A stretch of DNA of 22,567 bases from an uncultured Acetatifactor sp. (GCA_910585665.1 CAJUFI010000069.1:1-22567); one strand, 5' to 3'; counted from the stretch's first letter, positions 7,983 to 16,340 are shown. Program-made: numbers and translations. The notes: generated by a model not told the origin, from the sequence alone.

Positions 7983-8205
7983 AAAGCCATCATTTTTGCA
8001 TCAAAGTTGCATACAAAAGTTGCAGAAGACAAACCTCTGTGTCTGGCTGTCTGTTCTATTAGAGCATCGAGAGGCCGGTTTTGTTGCAGGGGAGGACACA
8101 CAATTTTCAAAGTTCCAACACAGATTTTTCATGGAATCCTCATAGACTTTTCACGTCTTTTTGGTATCTTTTTTCTATCAATACGAGCAAGGAGGTCGTT
8201 CTATT
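7983..8205. other. AT-rich divergent intergenic region
   Basis: No gene is seen. TTGCA occurs three times (7996-8000, 8007-8011, 8020-8024), the last two inside an identical AAAGTTGCA repeated 13 bases apart, which could be a regulator site. I could not find a convincing -35/-10 pair for the plus-strand operon that starts at 8206. Confidence 0.35.
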
Positions 8206-9384
8206 ATGAAAAAGAAAGTTCTTTCAAAGTATTATTACTCTGTAGTCGCCGTGCTGGCGGCGCTGTTGTGCCTGTGCCTGTGGTCGTTCCCGGTGCGCGC
8301 CGCGGAAGGGTTCCGTTTCTATACGGACAATCCGGGCATCCATGTGACAGCCGGGGACTCCCTCAGCTTCGACCTGCATCTGGAGGGAGGCAATGCCGCG
8401 GGGACGGACGTGGCCCTGTCCGTGGTCTCCATGCCGGACGGGTTCAGCGGTTTCTTCAAGAGCGGCAGCTATGAGGTCTCCAAGGTGCACGCAAGCGGCG
8501 ACGGCGCGGACACCATTGCCACTTTCCAGGCCACGGTCCCTTCCGAGGCCACGGACGGCGTCTATGAAATCGTGCTGCACGCTGCCTCCGACACAGGATA
8601 CGAGGAGAATCTGACCATAGAGCTGACGGTCAGCGGCCTGGAGGCGGGGGAGAGCAATTTCTATGTGGAATATCCGGATCAGGAGGGCGTCTCGGGCACT
8701 TCTTTTTCCTATTCCACCACCATTGCCAACAATACATTGAATACCCAGAATTATAATTTCTCTTCCAACGCGCCCTCAGGCTGGACAGTGGCGTTCAGCA
8801 GCGGCGGCACCCAGGTGTCCAGCCTGGAGATAGAGTCCGGCAGCAGCGCCAGCGTGACCATCACGGTGACACCGCCGGAGAAGGTGGACGCGGGGGACTA
8901 TCAGATAGAATGCGCCGCCTCCTCCGCCAGGGAGCAGCTGTCCACGGCCCTGAACGTGAAGATTCTGGGCACCTATGAGATGGAGCTGTCCACCGTGGAC
9001 GGGAAGCTGTCCTTCGACGCCTACGCGGAGAAAGAATCCACGGTGACGCTGAAGCTCACCAACAGCGGGAACATCGCCCTGGAGAATATATCCCTGACTT
9101 CCTCGGCGCCCTCCGGGTGGGAGGTCTCCTTTGACACCAGCGTCATCGATTCCCTGGAGGCGGGCGCTTCTAAGGAGGTCATAGCTCATGTGACGCCCGG
9201 CAAGGAGGCGCTGACAGGGGACTATGTGACGATCGTCAGCGCCTCGGGCAACAGCCAGTCCGCAACGGCCCAGTTCCGCGTCACGGTGAAGACCCAGACG
9301 GGCTGGGGCATCTTCGCGGTGATTATCATCATCCTGGTGGCTGGCGGCCTGTATGCGGTCATGAAGAAGTATGGCAGGAGGTAG
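8206..9384 (+). CDS. Secreted, membrane-anchored NEW3-like beta-sandwich protein of an ABC operon
   Basis: This 392-aa protein starts at ATG 8206, nine bases after AAGGAGGT; an upstream TTG at 8161 has no such site. Residues 1-34 form a signal peptide (ending VRAA). Three Ig-like beta repeats follow (about 36-145, 150-250, 255-360); two contain SAPSGW then a GDY motif, matching the NEW3 (NPCBM-associated) pattern. A C-terminal membrane helix (about 368-386) and Lys/Arg tail anchor it, so the domains face outside. The stop is 3 bp before an ABC ATPase and then a permease, a recurrent arrangement in Firmicutes. It may be the extracellular component of that transporter; its ligand is unknown. 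Confidence 0.75.
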   Translation: MKKKVLSKYYYSVVAVLAALLCLCLWSFPVRAAEGFRFYTDNPGIHVTAGDSLSFDLHLEGGNAAGTDVALSVVSMPDGFSGFFKSGSYEVSKVHASGDGADTIATFQATVPSEATDGVYEIVLHAASDTGYEENLTIELTVSGLEAGESNFYVEYPDQEGVSGTSFSYSTTIANNTLNTQNYNFSSNAPSGWTVAFSSGGTQVSSLEIESGSSASVTITVTPPEKVDAGDYQIECAASSAREQLSTALNVKILGTYEMELSTVDGKLSFDAYAEKESTVTLKLTNSGNIALENISLTSSAPSGWEVSFDTSVIDSLEAGASKEVIAHVTPGKEALTGDYVTIVSASGNSQSATAQFRVTVKTQTGWGIFAVIIIILVAGGLYAVMKKYGRR

Positions 9385-9387
9385 GAT

Positions 9388-10488
9388 ATGGCATCTTCTG
9401 GGGAAAAGAGGTCTCCCGGAACAGGGGGAGCCTCCGAAAATGAGGTCAACACCGGACTGGAGACCGGATTGGAGAAAGAGATTCCGGTCTGTAAGGAAAA
9501 TGAAGACTATGGAGATGTAGTTATACGGACGAAAGAGTTGACAAAGGCCTACGGGAGCCTGGTGGCTGTGGACCATCTGGATTTAGAGATACACAAGGGC
9601 GAGGTCTTCGGGCTGCTGGGGCCCAACGGCGCGGGCAAGACCACCACTACGCTGATGCTGCTGGGGCTGACGGAACCCACAGAGGGGGAGGCCGCAATCC
9701 TGGGCATGGACTGCACCAGGAATGCCATGGCGGTGAAAAAGGCGGTGGGCTATCTGCCGGACAATGTGGGCTTCTACAGCTCCATGACGGGGAGGGAGAA
9801 TCTGCGGTTCATGGGAAGGCTCAACGGGCTGAAGGGGAAGAGCCTGGAGGAGCGGATCGACAGGCTCCTGGAGCGGGTCAACATGACCCAGGCCGCGGAC
9901 AAGAAGACCGGGACATACTCCCGGGGCATGCGGCAGCGCCTGGGCATCGCGGACGTGCTGATGAAGGATCCGGACATCATCATCATGGACGAGCCCACTT
10001 TGGGGATAGACCCGGAGGGCGTCCGGGAGCTGATGTGGCTGATTCGGAACCTGGCGGAGGAGGACGGCAGGACGATTCTCCTTTCCTCCCACCAGCTCTA
10101 TCAGGTGCAGCGGGTCTGCGACCGCATGGGCATCTTCGTGGGAGGAAAGATGGTGGCCTGCGGCACCCTTGAGGAACTAGGGGAGCAGATCAGCCACAAC
10201 GGGGTCAATACGGTGGAACTGTCCGTCTACCCGGACAACGTAGGGCTGCAGACGGTGCTGAAAAGCGTGAACGGCATTCTGGACATAGAGAAGAACAGCG
10301 ACATGTATGTCATCCACTCTTCCGTTGATCTGCGACGGCCGCTGTCGAGGAAGCTGAGCGAACAGGGATATACCATCATGCATCTGCGACAGGCCGGGAG
10401 CGATCTGGATGAGATTTATCGGAAATATTTTGAAAAGGCAGGTGAGGAACATGAAAAAAGGAAGTCTTCTAAGCGCGGAACCGAATAG
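9388..10488 (+). CDS. ABC transporter ATP-binding protein
   Basis: This 366-aa protein starts at ATG 9388, behind AGGAGGTAGGAT that overlaps the previous gene's end. Residues 1-43 are a polar, low-complexity extension unusual for the family. The ATPase has Walker A GPNGAGKT (78-85), signature YSRGMRQ (177-183), Walker B IIIMDEP (197-203, D201/E202) and H-loop SSHQ (H235). The Q-loop reads GYLPDN with no Gln, as in many DrrA/CcmA-like ATPases. About 120 residues follow the core. It powers the permease encoded next, with which its reading frame overlaps by 38 bp. Substrate direction is unproven; relatives with ABC-2 permeases are usually exporters. Confidence 0.9.
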   Translation: MASSGEKRSPGTGGASENEVNTGLETGLEKEIPVCKENEDYGDVVIRTKELTKAYGSLVAVDHLDLEIHKGEVFGLLGPNGAGKTTTTLMLLGLTEPTEGEAAILGMDCTRNAMAVKKAVGYLPDNVGFYSSMTGRENLRFMGRLNGLKGKSLEERIDRLLERVNMTQAADKKTGTYSRGMRQRLGIADVLMKDPDIIIMDEPTLGIDPEGVRELMWLIRNLAEEDGRTILLSSHQLYQVQRVCDRMGIFVGGKMVACGTLEELGEQISHNGVNTVELSVYPDNVGLQTVLKSVNGILDIEKNSDMYVIHSSVDLRRPLSRKLSEQGYTIMHLRQAGSDLDEIYRKYFEKAGEEHEKRKSSKRGTE

Positions 10489-11494
10489 CAGCCAGGAGCT
10501 GGCAGAGGATGGAAAGCCGGACAGGAAAGCCAGTCAGAACAGCCATGTGATGAAAGTGCTGTTCCGGAAGGAGACGGCAGAGTTCATCAACAGCAAGAGG
10601 ATGATTCTGTTCGTGATTCTGACAGCGTTGATTACCGTGTCCGGATTGTATGCCGCGGTGTCGGGGCTGTCGGAAGCCGTGGAAAGCGGGGGCGCTTATT
10701 CGGGATTCCTGTTCCTGAAGCTGTTCACGGTCAGCGCCAACTCCATTCCCTCCTACAACGCCCTGATGGCGCTGATGGGGCCCTTCATCGGTATCTTCAT
10801 GGGATTTGACGCCATCAACAGTGAGCGGACGGAAGGAACCCTGAACCGCCTGGTGAGCCAGCCCCTGTACCGGGACCATATCATCATCAGCAAGTTCCTG
10901 GCAGGGGTGTTCCTGAGCGCGGTGATGGTGTTCGCATCGGGGCTGCTGATCGCCTCTGTGGGGCTGATCGCCACGGGACTGATTCCCAGCGGGGAGGAAA
11001 TCGCCAGACTGTTGATTTATCTATGTTTTTGCGTAGTATATATCGCTTTCTGGCTGGCCATGGCCATCCTTTTCTCCACGGTCTGCAGGCATGCGGCCAC
11101 ATCGGCCCTGGCCTGTATCGCGGTCTGGCTGTTCTGTGCCATCTTCATCAGTCTCCTGGCGGGGATCATCGCGGATGCCTGTTATCCCGTGAACGGCAGT
11201 GAGATGCAGGCCATGATGAATGAACTGAAGAATTATACCTGTGAGCTGAACCTGAACAGGCTTTCCCCTTATTATCTGTTCGGGGAAGCCACTTCCACCG
11301 TGCTGGATCCGGGAGTCAGGACAATCAATGCGGTCACGATTGCCCAGCTGAGCGGCGCCCTTTCCAGCAATCTGACCCTGGGGCAGAGCCTGCTGCTGGT
11401 ATGGCCTCATCTGACGGCGCTTATCGCTTTGATGCTGGTGGTGTTCGCCGTTTCCTATGTGTCTTTCATGCGCCAGGAAATCCGGTCGCGGTGA
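10451..11494 (+). CDS. ABC-2 type transporter permease
   Basis: From ATG 10451 (GGTGAGG just upstream) it has 347 residues; an in-frame ATG at 10409 would add 14 residues and lies deeper inside the ATPase gene. After a polar N-terminus of about 45 residues there are about six membrane helices (first at about 50-72, last near the C-terminus) separated by a large loop around TEGTLNRLVSQPLYR, which resembles the ABC-2 permease motif. The 38-bp overlap with the ATPase indicates translational coupling. It probably forms the membrane channel of the NEW3/ATPase/permease system. Confidence 0.85.
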   Translation: MKKGSLLSAEPNSSQELAEDGKPDRKASQNSHVMKVLFRKETAEFINSKRMILFVILTALITVSGLYAAVSGLSEAVESGGAYSGFLFLKLFTVSANSIPSYNALMALMGPFIGIFMGFDAINSERTEGTLNRLVSQPLYRDHIIISKFLAGVFLSAVMVFASGLLIASVGLIATGLIPSGEEIARLLIYLCFCVVYIAFWLAMAILFSTVCRHAATSALACIAVWLFCAIFISLLAGIIADACYPVNGSEMQAMMNELKNYTCELNLNRLSPYYLFGEATSTVLDPGVRTINAVTIAQLSGALSSNLTLGQSLLLVWPHLTALIALMLVVFAVSYVSFMRQEIRSR

Positions 11495-11603
11495 TGGATT
11501 CAGAGATTTGGTTCCGGTGATGCGCCCGGAGATTCGGTTCAGGTGTAGACCCGGAGATTCGGTTATGGTGATGCGCTGGGAGACTGGATTCCAGCGAGGA
11601 GCC
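11476..11603. repeat. 25-26 bp tandem repeat, five degenerate units
   Basis: Units at 11476-11501, 11502-11527, 11528-11552, 11553-11578 and 11579-11603 follow the pattern GGAGATTCGGTTnnGGTGATGCGCC. The first unit contains the last codons and stop of the permease; the rest fill the gap to the convergent AraC-type gene. The minus strand is open across it but codes only for the repeat. I see no terminator here. Confidence 0.75.
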
Positions 11604-11611
11604 TGCGGATT

Positions 11612-12460
11612 TTAGCGATGTTTGCGGCGGTATTCCCCTGGGGTGCACTTCAGGAATCGGAGGAACAGCTTATTGAAGTAGCTGCTGTTGTTGAAGCCGC
11701 ATTGGGAGGAGATTTCGGAGATGCTCTTGCAGGTGTCCCGCAGCAGGTAGGCGCTCTGTAGGACGCGGTACCTGTTCAGGTATACCACAGGCGAGGACTC
11801 CGCTACCTCTTTGAAGACCCGGCACAGATGCTCCCTGCTGACGTGGGTGTGGTCTGCCATGTCCTGTAGGGTTATGGCGTTTTGATAATTGTTGTGGATG
11901 TAGTCGATTGCGTTTTTGACTACATCCATTTTGTTGTCGTTTTTTCTGCGGCGGCTCTGCCTGGCCTTGGCCATGCACAGGGCCATGATGTGCAGAAGAT
12001 TGCTTTTGATGAAAAGTTCATAGCCGAAGCTACGGGACTGGAACCATCCATTGGTCTCCCGCATAATGGCGATGATATCGTCCGTGAGGGGACGTGGAAT
12101 CACAAGCTCGTTGTCCATCACCGAACGGATGTATGTTTCATAAGAATTCTCGTGCTTTGCAGCGATGAATTCGGGAGAGAACACAATGGCGATGAAGCCG
12201 CATTCCTGGTGCTCCGACGACTCTGCGGAATGGAGCGCCCCCGAATTGATGAAGATGCCTTCCCCCTGATTCAGATAAAAAGTATCGCCCTCCAGCTGTA
12301 ACCGGACCTTGCCCCGGGTCACCAGAAGCAGCTCGAATTCCCTGTGATAGTGTAGGGAAAACAGGATACGGTGCGCAGGCTCGAAATGTGTGTCATAGAT
12401 TCCCACAGGGAAATCAACAGTGCCGTGGATGGCGTGTTCCTCAAAAGAATCTCTTCCCAT
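11612..12460 (-). CDS. AraC-family regulator with N-terminal cupin domain
   Basis: This 282-aa protein has an N-terminal cupin-like sensor (about 20-110; HYHREFELLLVTRGKVRLQLEGD and HSAE give the cupin pattern) and a C-terminal AraC double HTH (about 180-280; ITLQDMADHTHVSREHLCRVFKE, then GFNNSSYFNKLFLRF). Such regulators bind a sugar and activate or repress nearby carbohydrate genes. It is divergent from the GH31 gene at 12626, 165 bp away, so it is the likely local regulator of that glycosidase. The ribosome binding site is weak (GCGGGG). It ends convergently with the ABC operon. Confidence 0.88.
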   Translation of the reverse strand: MGRDSFEEHAIHGTVDFPVGIYDTHFEPAHRILFSLHYHREFELLLVTRGKVRLQLEGDTFYLNQGEGIFINSGALHSAESSEHQECGFIAIVFSPEFIAAKHENSYETYIRSVMDNELVIPRPLTDDIIAIMRETNGWFQSRSFGYELFIKSNLLHIMALCMAKARQSRRRKNDNKMDVVKNAIDYIHNNYQNAITLQDMADHTHVSREHLCRVFKEVAESSPVVYLNRYRVLQSAYLLRDTCKSISEISSQCGFNNSSYFNKLFLRFLKCTPGEYRRKHR

Positions 12461-12625
12461 ACGATTACCCCGCTATTCTGTCAATATCGTTTTAGAAACG
12501 GTCAAAATTATTATAGAAAGCATCTGGTTCTGCTAATATAATCATACTATACAGGCTGTATGAAGTAAAGAGGAAAGTGGCTGGGATGGGCAGAACAGCA
12601 TAGAAACACAACGAGGAGGTATTTT
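12461..12625. promoter_or_regulatory. Divergent control region between AraC regulator and GH31 gene
   Basis: For GH31, TATAAT at 12537-12542 has no good -35, as is usual for AraC-activated promoters. On the minus strand TATAAT (12515-12510) also has a weak -35. A small inverted repeat, CGTTTTAGAAACG at 12488-12500, lies between the two starts and could be an operator. A strong AGGAGGT (12614-12620) precedes the GH31 ATG. Confidence 0.45.
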
Positions 12626-14701
12626 ATGTATTTCACAGAGCAAGGCAATCGGCTGTCGGCAAGGCGGCAGAACGAAACCATTTGGATTGAGGCATGGGGC
12701 AAGAATGCCCTACGTGTCAGGGCTACCTATAACCTTGGCTTTACAGGCCACAGGGGGGCGCTGTCTGAATCGGCGCCCGGCGAAGTCTCGGAAGCGGCCA
12801 CGAGCGCGTCACATGGTCTGGTCTCGGACATGGCATCAGGTGCAGAATCTGCTCCGGCATCCAGACAGGTGCCCCAGACATCTCAGGTGGAGATTCGCAT
12901 GACGGAGAGCGGGGCCGTCATCAGGAACGGGAAGATAAGCTGCACGCTGCACCACAGCGGCTGGCTGGAGTTCGCGAAGGACGGCGAGGTCATATTGAAA
13001 GAATACGCCAGAGACTGGTGTGGCGCCAATGAGCACAGCCCCAGCATGAAAGTGTTCGCCCGCCAGTTCAAGCCTGTCAGCGGCAGTGATTACAGCATCA
13101 CAATGCGCTTCGAGGCTCAGGAGGGCGAGAAGATATACGGCATGGGGCAGTATCAGCAGCCGAACCTGGATTTGAAAGGCTGCGTCCTGGAGCTGGCCCA
13201 GCGCAACTCCCAGATCAGCGTGCCCTTCTATGTCTCCAGCAAAGGTTACGGCTTCCTGTGGAACAATGCCGGAATCGGCGAGGTGATGTTCGGAGCCAAC
13301 TATACCCAATGGCACAGCTGCCTGTCCGAGGAGCTGGACTACTGGATTACGGCGGACGACAATCCTAAGGCCATCCTGGAGAACTATACCGGAGTCACGG
13401 GACGGGCTCCCGAATTCCCGGAGAATGCCCTGGGCCTGTGGCAGTGCAAGCTGCGCTACCGCACCCAGGAGGAGGTGCTGGAGGTGGCCAGGGAATATAA
13501 GAGGCGCGGGATTCCCCTGGATGTCATCGTGATAGACTTTTTCCATTGGATCAGGCAGGGGGATTGGGACTTCGACCCGGAGTACTGGCCCGACCCTCAG
13601 GCTATGATGGACGAACTGAAAGAGATGGGCGTGCGCTGCATGGTCTCCATATGGCCCACCGTGGACAGGAAGAGCGTGAATTTCGGTGAAATGTACGAGA
13701 GAGGGCTGGTGGTGAGGACTGAGAGGGGCTCCATACAGTGCTTCGACTTCCAGGGGGATACAGTGATCTATGATGCCACCAATCCGGAGGCCAGGGAGTT
13801 CATCTGGAACAAAGTAAAAGAAAATTACTATCGCTACGGCATCGACATGTTCTGGCTGGACGAGGCGGAGCCGGAGTATTCCGCCTATGATTTCGAGCAT
13901 TACCGCTATCAGGCGGGCGTCGCCCTGAAGGTCAGCAACAGCTATCCCAGGGAGCACGCAAGGGCTTTCTATGAGGGCATGACGGCACAAGGGCAGAAGG
14001 ATGTGGTGAATCTCCTGCGCTGCGCCTGGGCGGGTAGCCAGAAATACGCTGCGCTGGTGTGGTCCGGGGACATCAAGTCCAACTTTACAGCTCTGCGCGA
14101 CCAGCTGAGCGCGGGACTGAACATGGGAATGGCGGGAATTCCCTGGTGGGTGTCGGATACGGGCGGATTCTTCAGCGATGTGCGGGATGAGCATTTTAAT
14201 GAGCTGCTGATACGCTGGTTCCAGTTCTCCGCTTTCTGCGCCGTGCTGCGCATGCATGGCGACAGAGGGCCTCATGATATACCGAATCTGTCAGATCTGG
14301 ACTACGGCGGCGGATTTTCAGCGACAGGGAGACCCAATGAACTGTGGAGCTATGGGGAGGAAGTGTATGAGATTCTGAAGAAGTATCTGGACATCCGGCT
14401 GGGCATGAAGGAGTATATCAAGTCCGTGATGGATGAGGCCAGCGCCAACGGTTCTCCGGTCATCCGCACAATGTTCTACGAATTCCCGGAGGACGGGCAG
14501 TGCTGGAATATCGATGACCAGTATATGTTCGGAGGGAAGTACCTTGTGGCCCCTGTGCTGTACCAGGGCATGAGGGAGCGGAAAGTATATCTTCCCAGGG
14601 GCAGCTGGAAGAGCATACATGACGGCCAGGTGTATGAGGGCGGACAGACAATTGACGCGGCTGCGCCGCTGGAGATCATTCCGGTGTTCGAGCGGGGCTG
14701 A
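12626..14701 (+). CDS. Family GH31 alpha-glycosidase (alpha-xylosidase/alpha-glucosidase type)
   Basis: This 691-aa protein has no signal peptide, so it is probably cytoplasmic and acts on imported oligosaccharides. GH31 hallmarks: GLWQCKLRYRTQ (start of the barrel, about 267), IDVIVIDFFHW region, FWLDEAEPE (409-417) with D412 as nucleophile candidate, and VWSGDI (478-483) with D482 as acid/base candidate. The spacing resembles YicI-type alpha-xylosidases, but the substrate is not decided. Residues about 44-86 are a Ser/Ala/Glu-rich insertion in the N-terminal beta domain that looks out of place. It is divergent from a cupin-AraC regulator and ends in an intrinsic terminator. Confidence 0.9.
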   Translation: MYFTEQGNRLSARRQNETIWIEAWGKNALRVRATYNLGFTGHRGALSESAPGEVSEAATSASHGLVSDMASGAESAPASRQVPQTSQVEIRMTESGAVIRNGKISCTLHHSGWLEFAKDGEVILKEYARDWCGANEHSPSMKVFARQFKPVSGSDYSITMRFEAQEGEKIYGMGQYQQPNLDLKGCVLELAQRNSQISVPFYVSSKGYGFLWNNAGIGEVMFGANYTQWHSCLSEELDYWITADDNPKAILENYTGVTGRAPEFPENALGLWQCKLRYRTQEEVLEVAREYKRRGIPLDVIVIDFFHWIRQGDWDFDPEYWPDPQAMMDELKEMGVRCMVSIWPTVDRKSVNFGEMYERGLVVRTERGSIQCFDFQGDTVIYDATNPEAREFIWNKVKENYYRYGIDMFWLDEAEPEYSAYDFEHYRYQAGVALKVSNSYPREHARAFYEGMTAQGQKDVVNLLRCAWAGSQKYAALVWSGDIKSNFTALRDQLSAGLNMGMAGIPWWVSDTGGFFSDVRDEHFNELLIRWFQFSAFCAVLRMHGDRGPHDIPNLSDLDYGGGFSATGRPNELWSYGEEVYEILKKYLDIRLGMKEYIKSVMDEASANGSPVIRTMFYEFPEDGQCWNIDDQYMFGGKYLVAPVLYQGMRERKVYLPRGSWKSIHDGQVYEGGQTIDAAAPLEIIPVFERG

Positions 14702-14742
14702 GGGGCTTATTGGCACTGAATCTGGGGCGTGTTCGGAATTGT

Positions 14743-14799
14743 AAAAGCGGCTGCGGTATCAGGCAACCTTTGGGGGAGCTGATGCGGCAGCCGCTTTTT
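14743..14799 (+). terminator. Intrinsic terminator of the GH31 gene
   Basis: AAAAGCGGCTGC (14743-14754) pairs perfectly with GCAGCCGCTTTT (14787-14798), with ATCAG/CTGAT as a further inner pairing, then TTTTT. It starts 42 bases after the stop codon. A structured-RNA remnant begins a few bases beyond the U-tract. Confidence 0.85.
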
Positions 14800-14803
14800 G
14801 AGT

Positions 14804-15130
14804 GTGTGCCGGGCATGGCACTAATCTTGCTGGTGAAAGTCCAGTCACGGGTATTAACCGCCAAGTGTAGCGAACCACAACATTTATCGAAATCTAAGCT
14901 ATCTGAACAGGAAACAACAAAACGGACTTAGCCATGAAGAAATATTCAAGGTTGCTAATTCAAGACTTGGCTGGTACAGAAGATGTGGAATGAACGTAGT
15001 GAATTTCATAATCAGTAAAGACTTGCTTGAAAATAGGATAAAAGACGGAGCAGGACTGCTCAATCCCCTATCCTATTACTTAGTAAAAGTTGGAATGTTT
15101 CATACCCAGCAGCAAGCTGCTGGGTGGTTC
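14804..15130 (+). ncRNA. Structured-RNA remnant: group II intron-like or HEARO-like, no protein
   Basis: It begins GTGTGCCGGGCATGGCAC, with GTGCC/GGCAC able to pair, and contains GGTGAAAGTCC and CGCCAAGTGTAGCGAACCAC, which resemble 5' parts of bacterial group II introns. Further on, AATAGGATA (15032-15040) pairs with TATCCTATT (15069-15077) around GAGCA/TGCTC, and ACCCAGCAG (15104-15112) pairs with CTGCTGGGT (15117-15125) with a CAAG loop. No reverse transcriptase, HNH/IscB-type ORF or group II domain V is visible, so it would be a deleted or ORF-less element. Its place just behind a terminator fits group IIC introns. A HEARO (IscB-associated) RNA is the main alternative. The 3' end is a guess. 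Confidence 0.45.
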
Positions 15131-15165
15131 ATGTCTTGGACGGCAGAATCTGGCAGAGCAGGCTT

Positions 15166-15393
15166 TTAAGATTTCTTGGGGAGAATGCCTCCCATCTTCT
15201 CTATGTAGGCCCGCTCTTTTTCGCGGTTGACCATTTCCCGGAGGGTCTTCAGTTCGCTTTCGATCCGGTCCATCTTTATCAATACGACATTTGTGTCATA
15301 TTCTTTCTTGTCAAATTTCTTGCAAAGCTTTTCGACCTCTTTGTTCACTTGTTTTACTTGTTTCCTTACATCTTTTTTCAGGCTCAGTATCAT
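15166..15393 (-). CDS. Small coiled-coil protein, unknown function
   Basis: This 75-aa, charged, Lys/Glu-rich protein should be almost entirely helical; the heptad-like spacing (VKQVNKEVEKLCKKF, then VVLIKMDRIESELKTLREM) suggests a coiled coil. No signal or membrane segment. AAAGGAG precedes the ATG at about 12 bases, and a good promoter lies at 15438-15466, which together argue that it is real. The gene is more AT-rich than its neighbours. No family recognised. Confidence 0.65.
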   Translation of the reverse strand: MILSLKKDVRKQVKQVNKEVEKLCKKFDKKEYDTNVVLIKMDRIESELKTLREMVNREKERAYIEKMGGILPKKS

Positions 15394-15437
15394 AGGTCAG
15401 GACGCTCCTTTCTCTTCTCTTTCGGGGCTACTTCTTT

Positions 15438-15466
15438 ATCATATGCTTTTTTTGCCGTAGCGTCAA
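15438..15466 (-). promoter_or_regulatory. Sigma-A promoter for the small coiled-coil gene
   Basis: On the minus strand TTGACG (15466-15461), a 17-base spacer and TATGAT (15443-15438). An A-rich stretch just upstream (about 15470-15510) could act as an UP element. The start would be near 15431, about 38 bases before the ATG. The rest of 15394-15658 shows no gene. Confidence 0.65.
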
Positions 15467-15658
15467 GAACCTATTGGGGTTGTTTTTGCTGTTTCGGCTG
15501 TTTTTGCCTTTGCACCGAGGTTTATTCCTGGATGGCATACTTATTCGGATAATATATTTCCAGTTCGGCAGTGTCGATTTCTCTTCCAATATAGGCTTTC
15601 TGCCAGTAGGCCAAATGTCAAGAGTACGAGGTGCATAGGATGGTAGGGGAATACCGCT

Positions 15659-16015
15659 ATGAGGGGAGCGGGAGAAGTGTTTTTTTCCTTGCAATTCCGC
15701 TCCGGTCATGATACCCTGAATGCATCAGCAAGGACGGCGATTGGGATTTCGGACAATATTATCCTGGAAAACAACGACACGTTCCTGCTGGACTTCGCCC
15801 CCGGCAGGGAGAACCGGGTGGAGCGGGTCAAGGGTCCTGGGGACATCGAACTGGACGCGGGCAATCTGGCCGTGCTGCTGGGCGGCTGCCGGGGGACGGA
15901 CAGCATAGCCATGACGCCGGATATCAGGGTGGCGTCCCCGCAGATGAATGCCGGCGGGACAGAACTGGCTCAGGTGTTCTACCGCAAGCCCTGCCATGTG
16001 TTGGATTTGTTCTGA
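15659..16015 (+). pseudogene. C-terminal fragment of an Eis-like GNAT/SCP2-domain acetyltransferase
   Basis: The frame is open for 118 codons. From about residue 27 on (IGISDNIILENNDTFLLDF, then DIELDAGNLAVLLGG and a final FYRKPCHVLDLF) it resembles the C-terminal sterol-carrier-like domain of Eis-family acetyltransferases in Firmicutes, which are about 400 residues long. The acetyltransferase half is absent upstream and there is no good ribosome binding site. It is therefore a 5'-truncated remnant. The family call is by pattern only. Confidence 0.55.
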
Positions 16016-16061
16016 GGGATGGATTTTTGGAAACTGTTGGCAAGTGGTTTCAGGAGATGTC

Positions 16062-16340
16062 ATGAAGATTATATTGTCACCGGCCAAGAAGATGAAAGTG
16101 GATACGGACAGCCTGGAGCCGGCGGGGCTGCCGGCGTTCATAGACCAGGCGGGGGATAAGCTCGTGACCAAGGGGACTTATGCCAAGATGGCCAGAGGCG
16201 ACATGGTGCGGTTCCTGGCGGAGGAGAACATAGAGGAGCCTGGGGAACTGCGGCGGTATCACAGGCTCGGGTATGTGTTCCGGGAGGGATTGTCCACGGA
16301 GAGGGAATATGTCTTTGAAAGGGTGAAGACAGATGGATAG
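16062..16340 (+). pseudogene. yaaA: Internally deleted YaaA-family (UPF0246) gene
   Basis: The 92-codon frame starts MKIILSPAKKMKVDTDSLEP, the typical YaaA N-terminus, and from about residue 33 continues directly with the family's C-terminus (KLVTKGTYAKMARGDMVRF, then HRLGYVFREGLSTE). Full YaaA proteins are about 250 residues, so about 160 central residues are missing, in frame. The start retains AGGAGATGTC upstream. YaaA helps limit damage from hydrogen peroxide in E. coli; this copy should not be functional, although a short product could still be made. Confidence 0.75.

Noticed and set aside
11466..11648. 60-codon minus-strand frame
   Set aside because: It merely translates the 25-26 bp tandem repeat and has no start signals.
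12836..14275. 479-codon open frame on the minus strand
   Set aside because: It is the exact antisense of the GH31 gene, has no family motif or ribosome binding site, and is expected in GC-rich coding DNA.
15428..15709. 93-codon minus-strand frame
   Set aside because: It covers the promoter of the small coiled-coil gene and the start of the Eis-like remnant; no motif or ribosome binding site.
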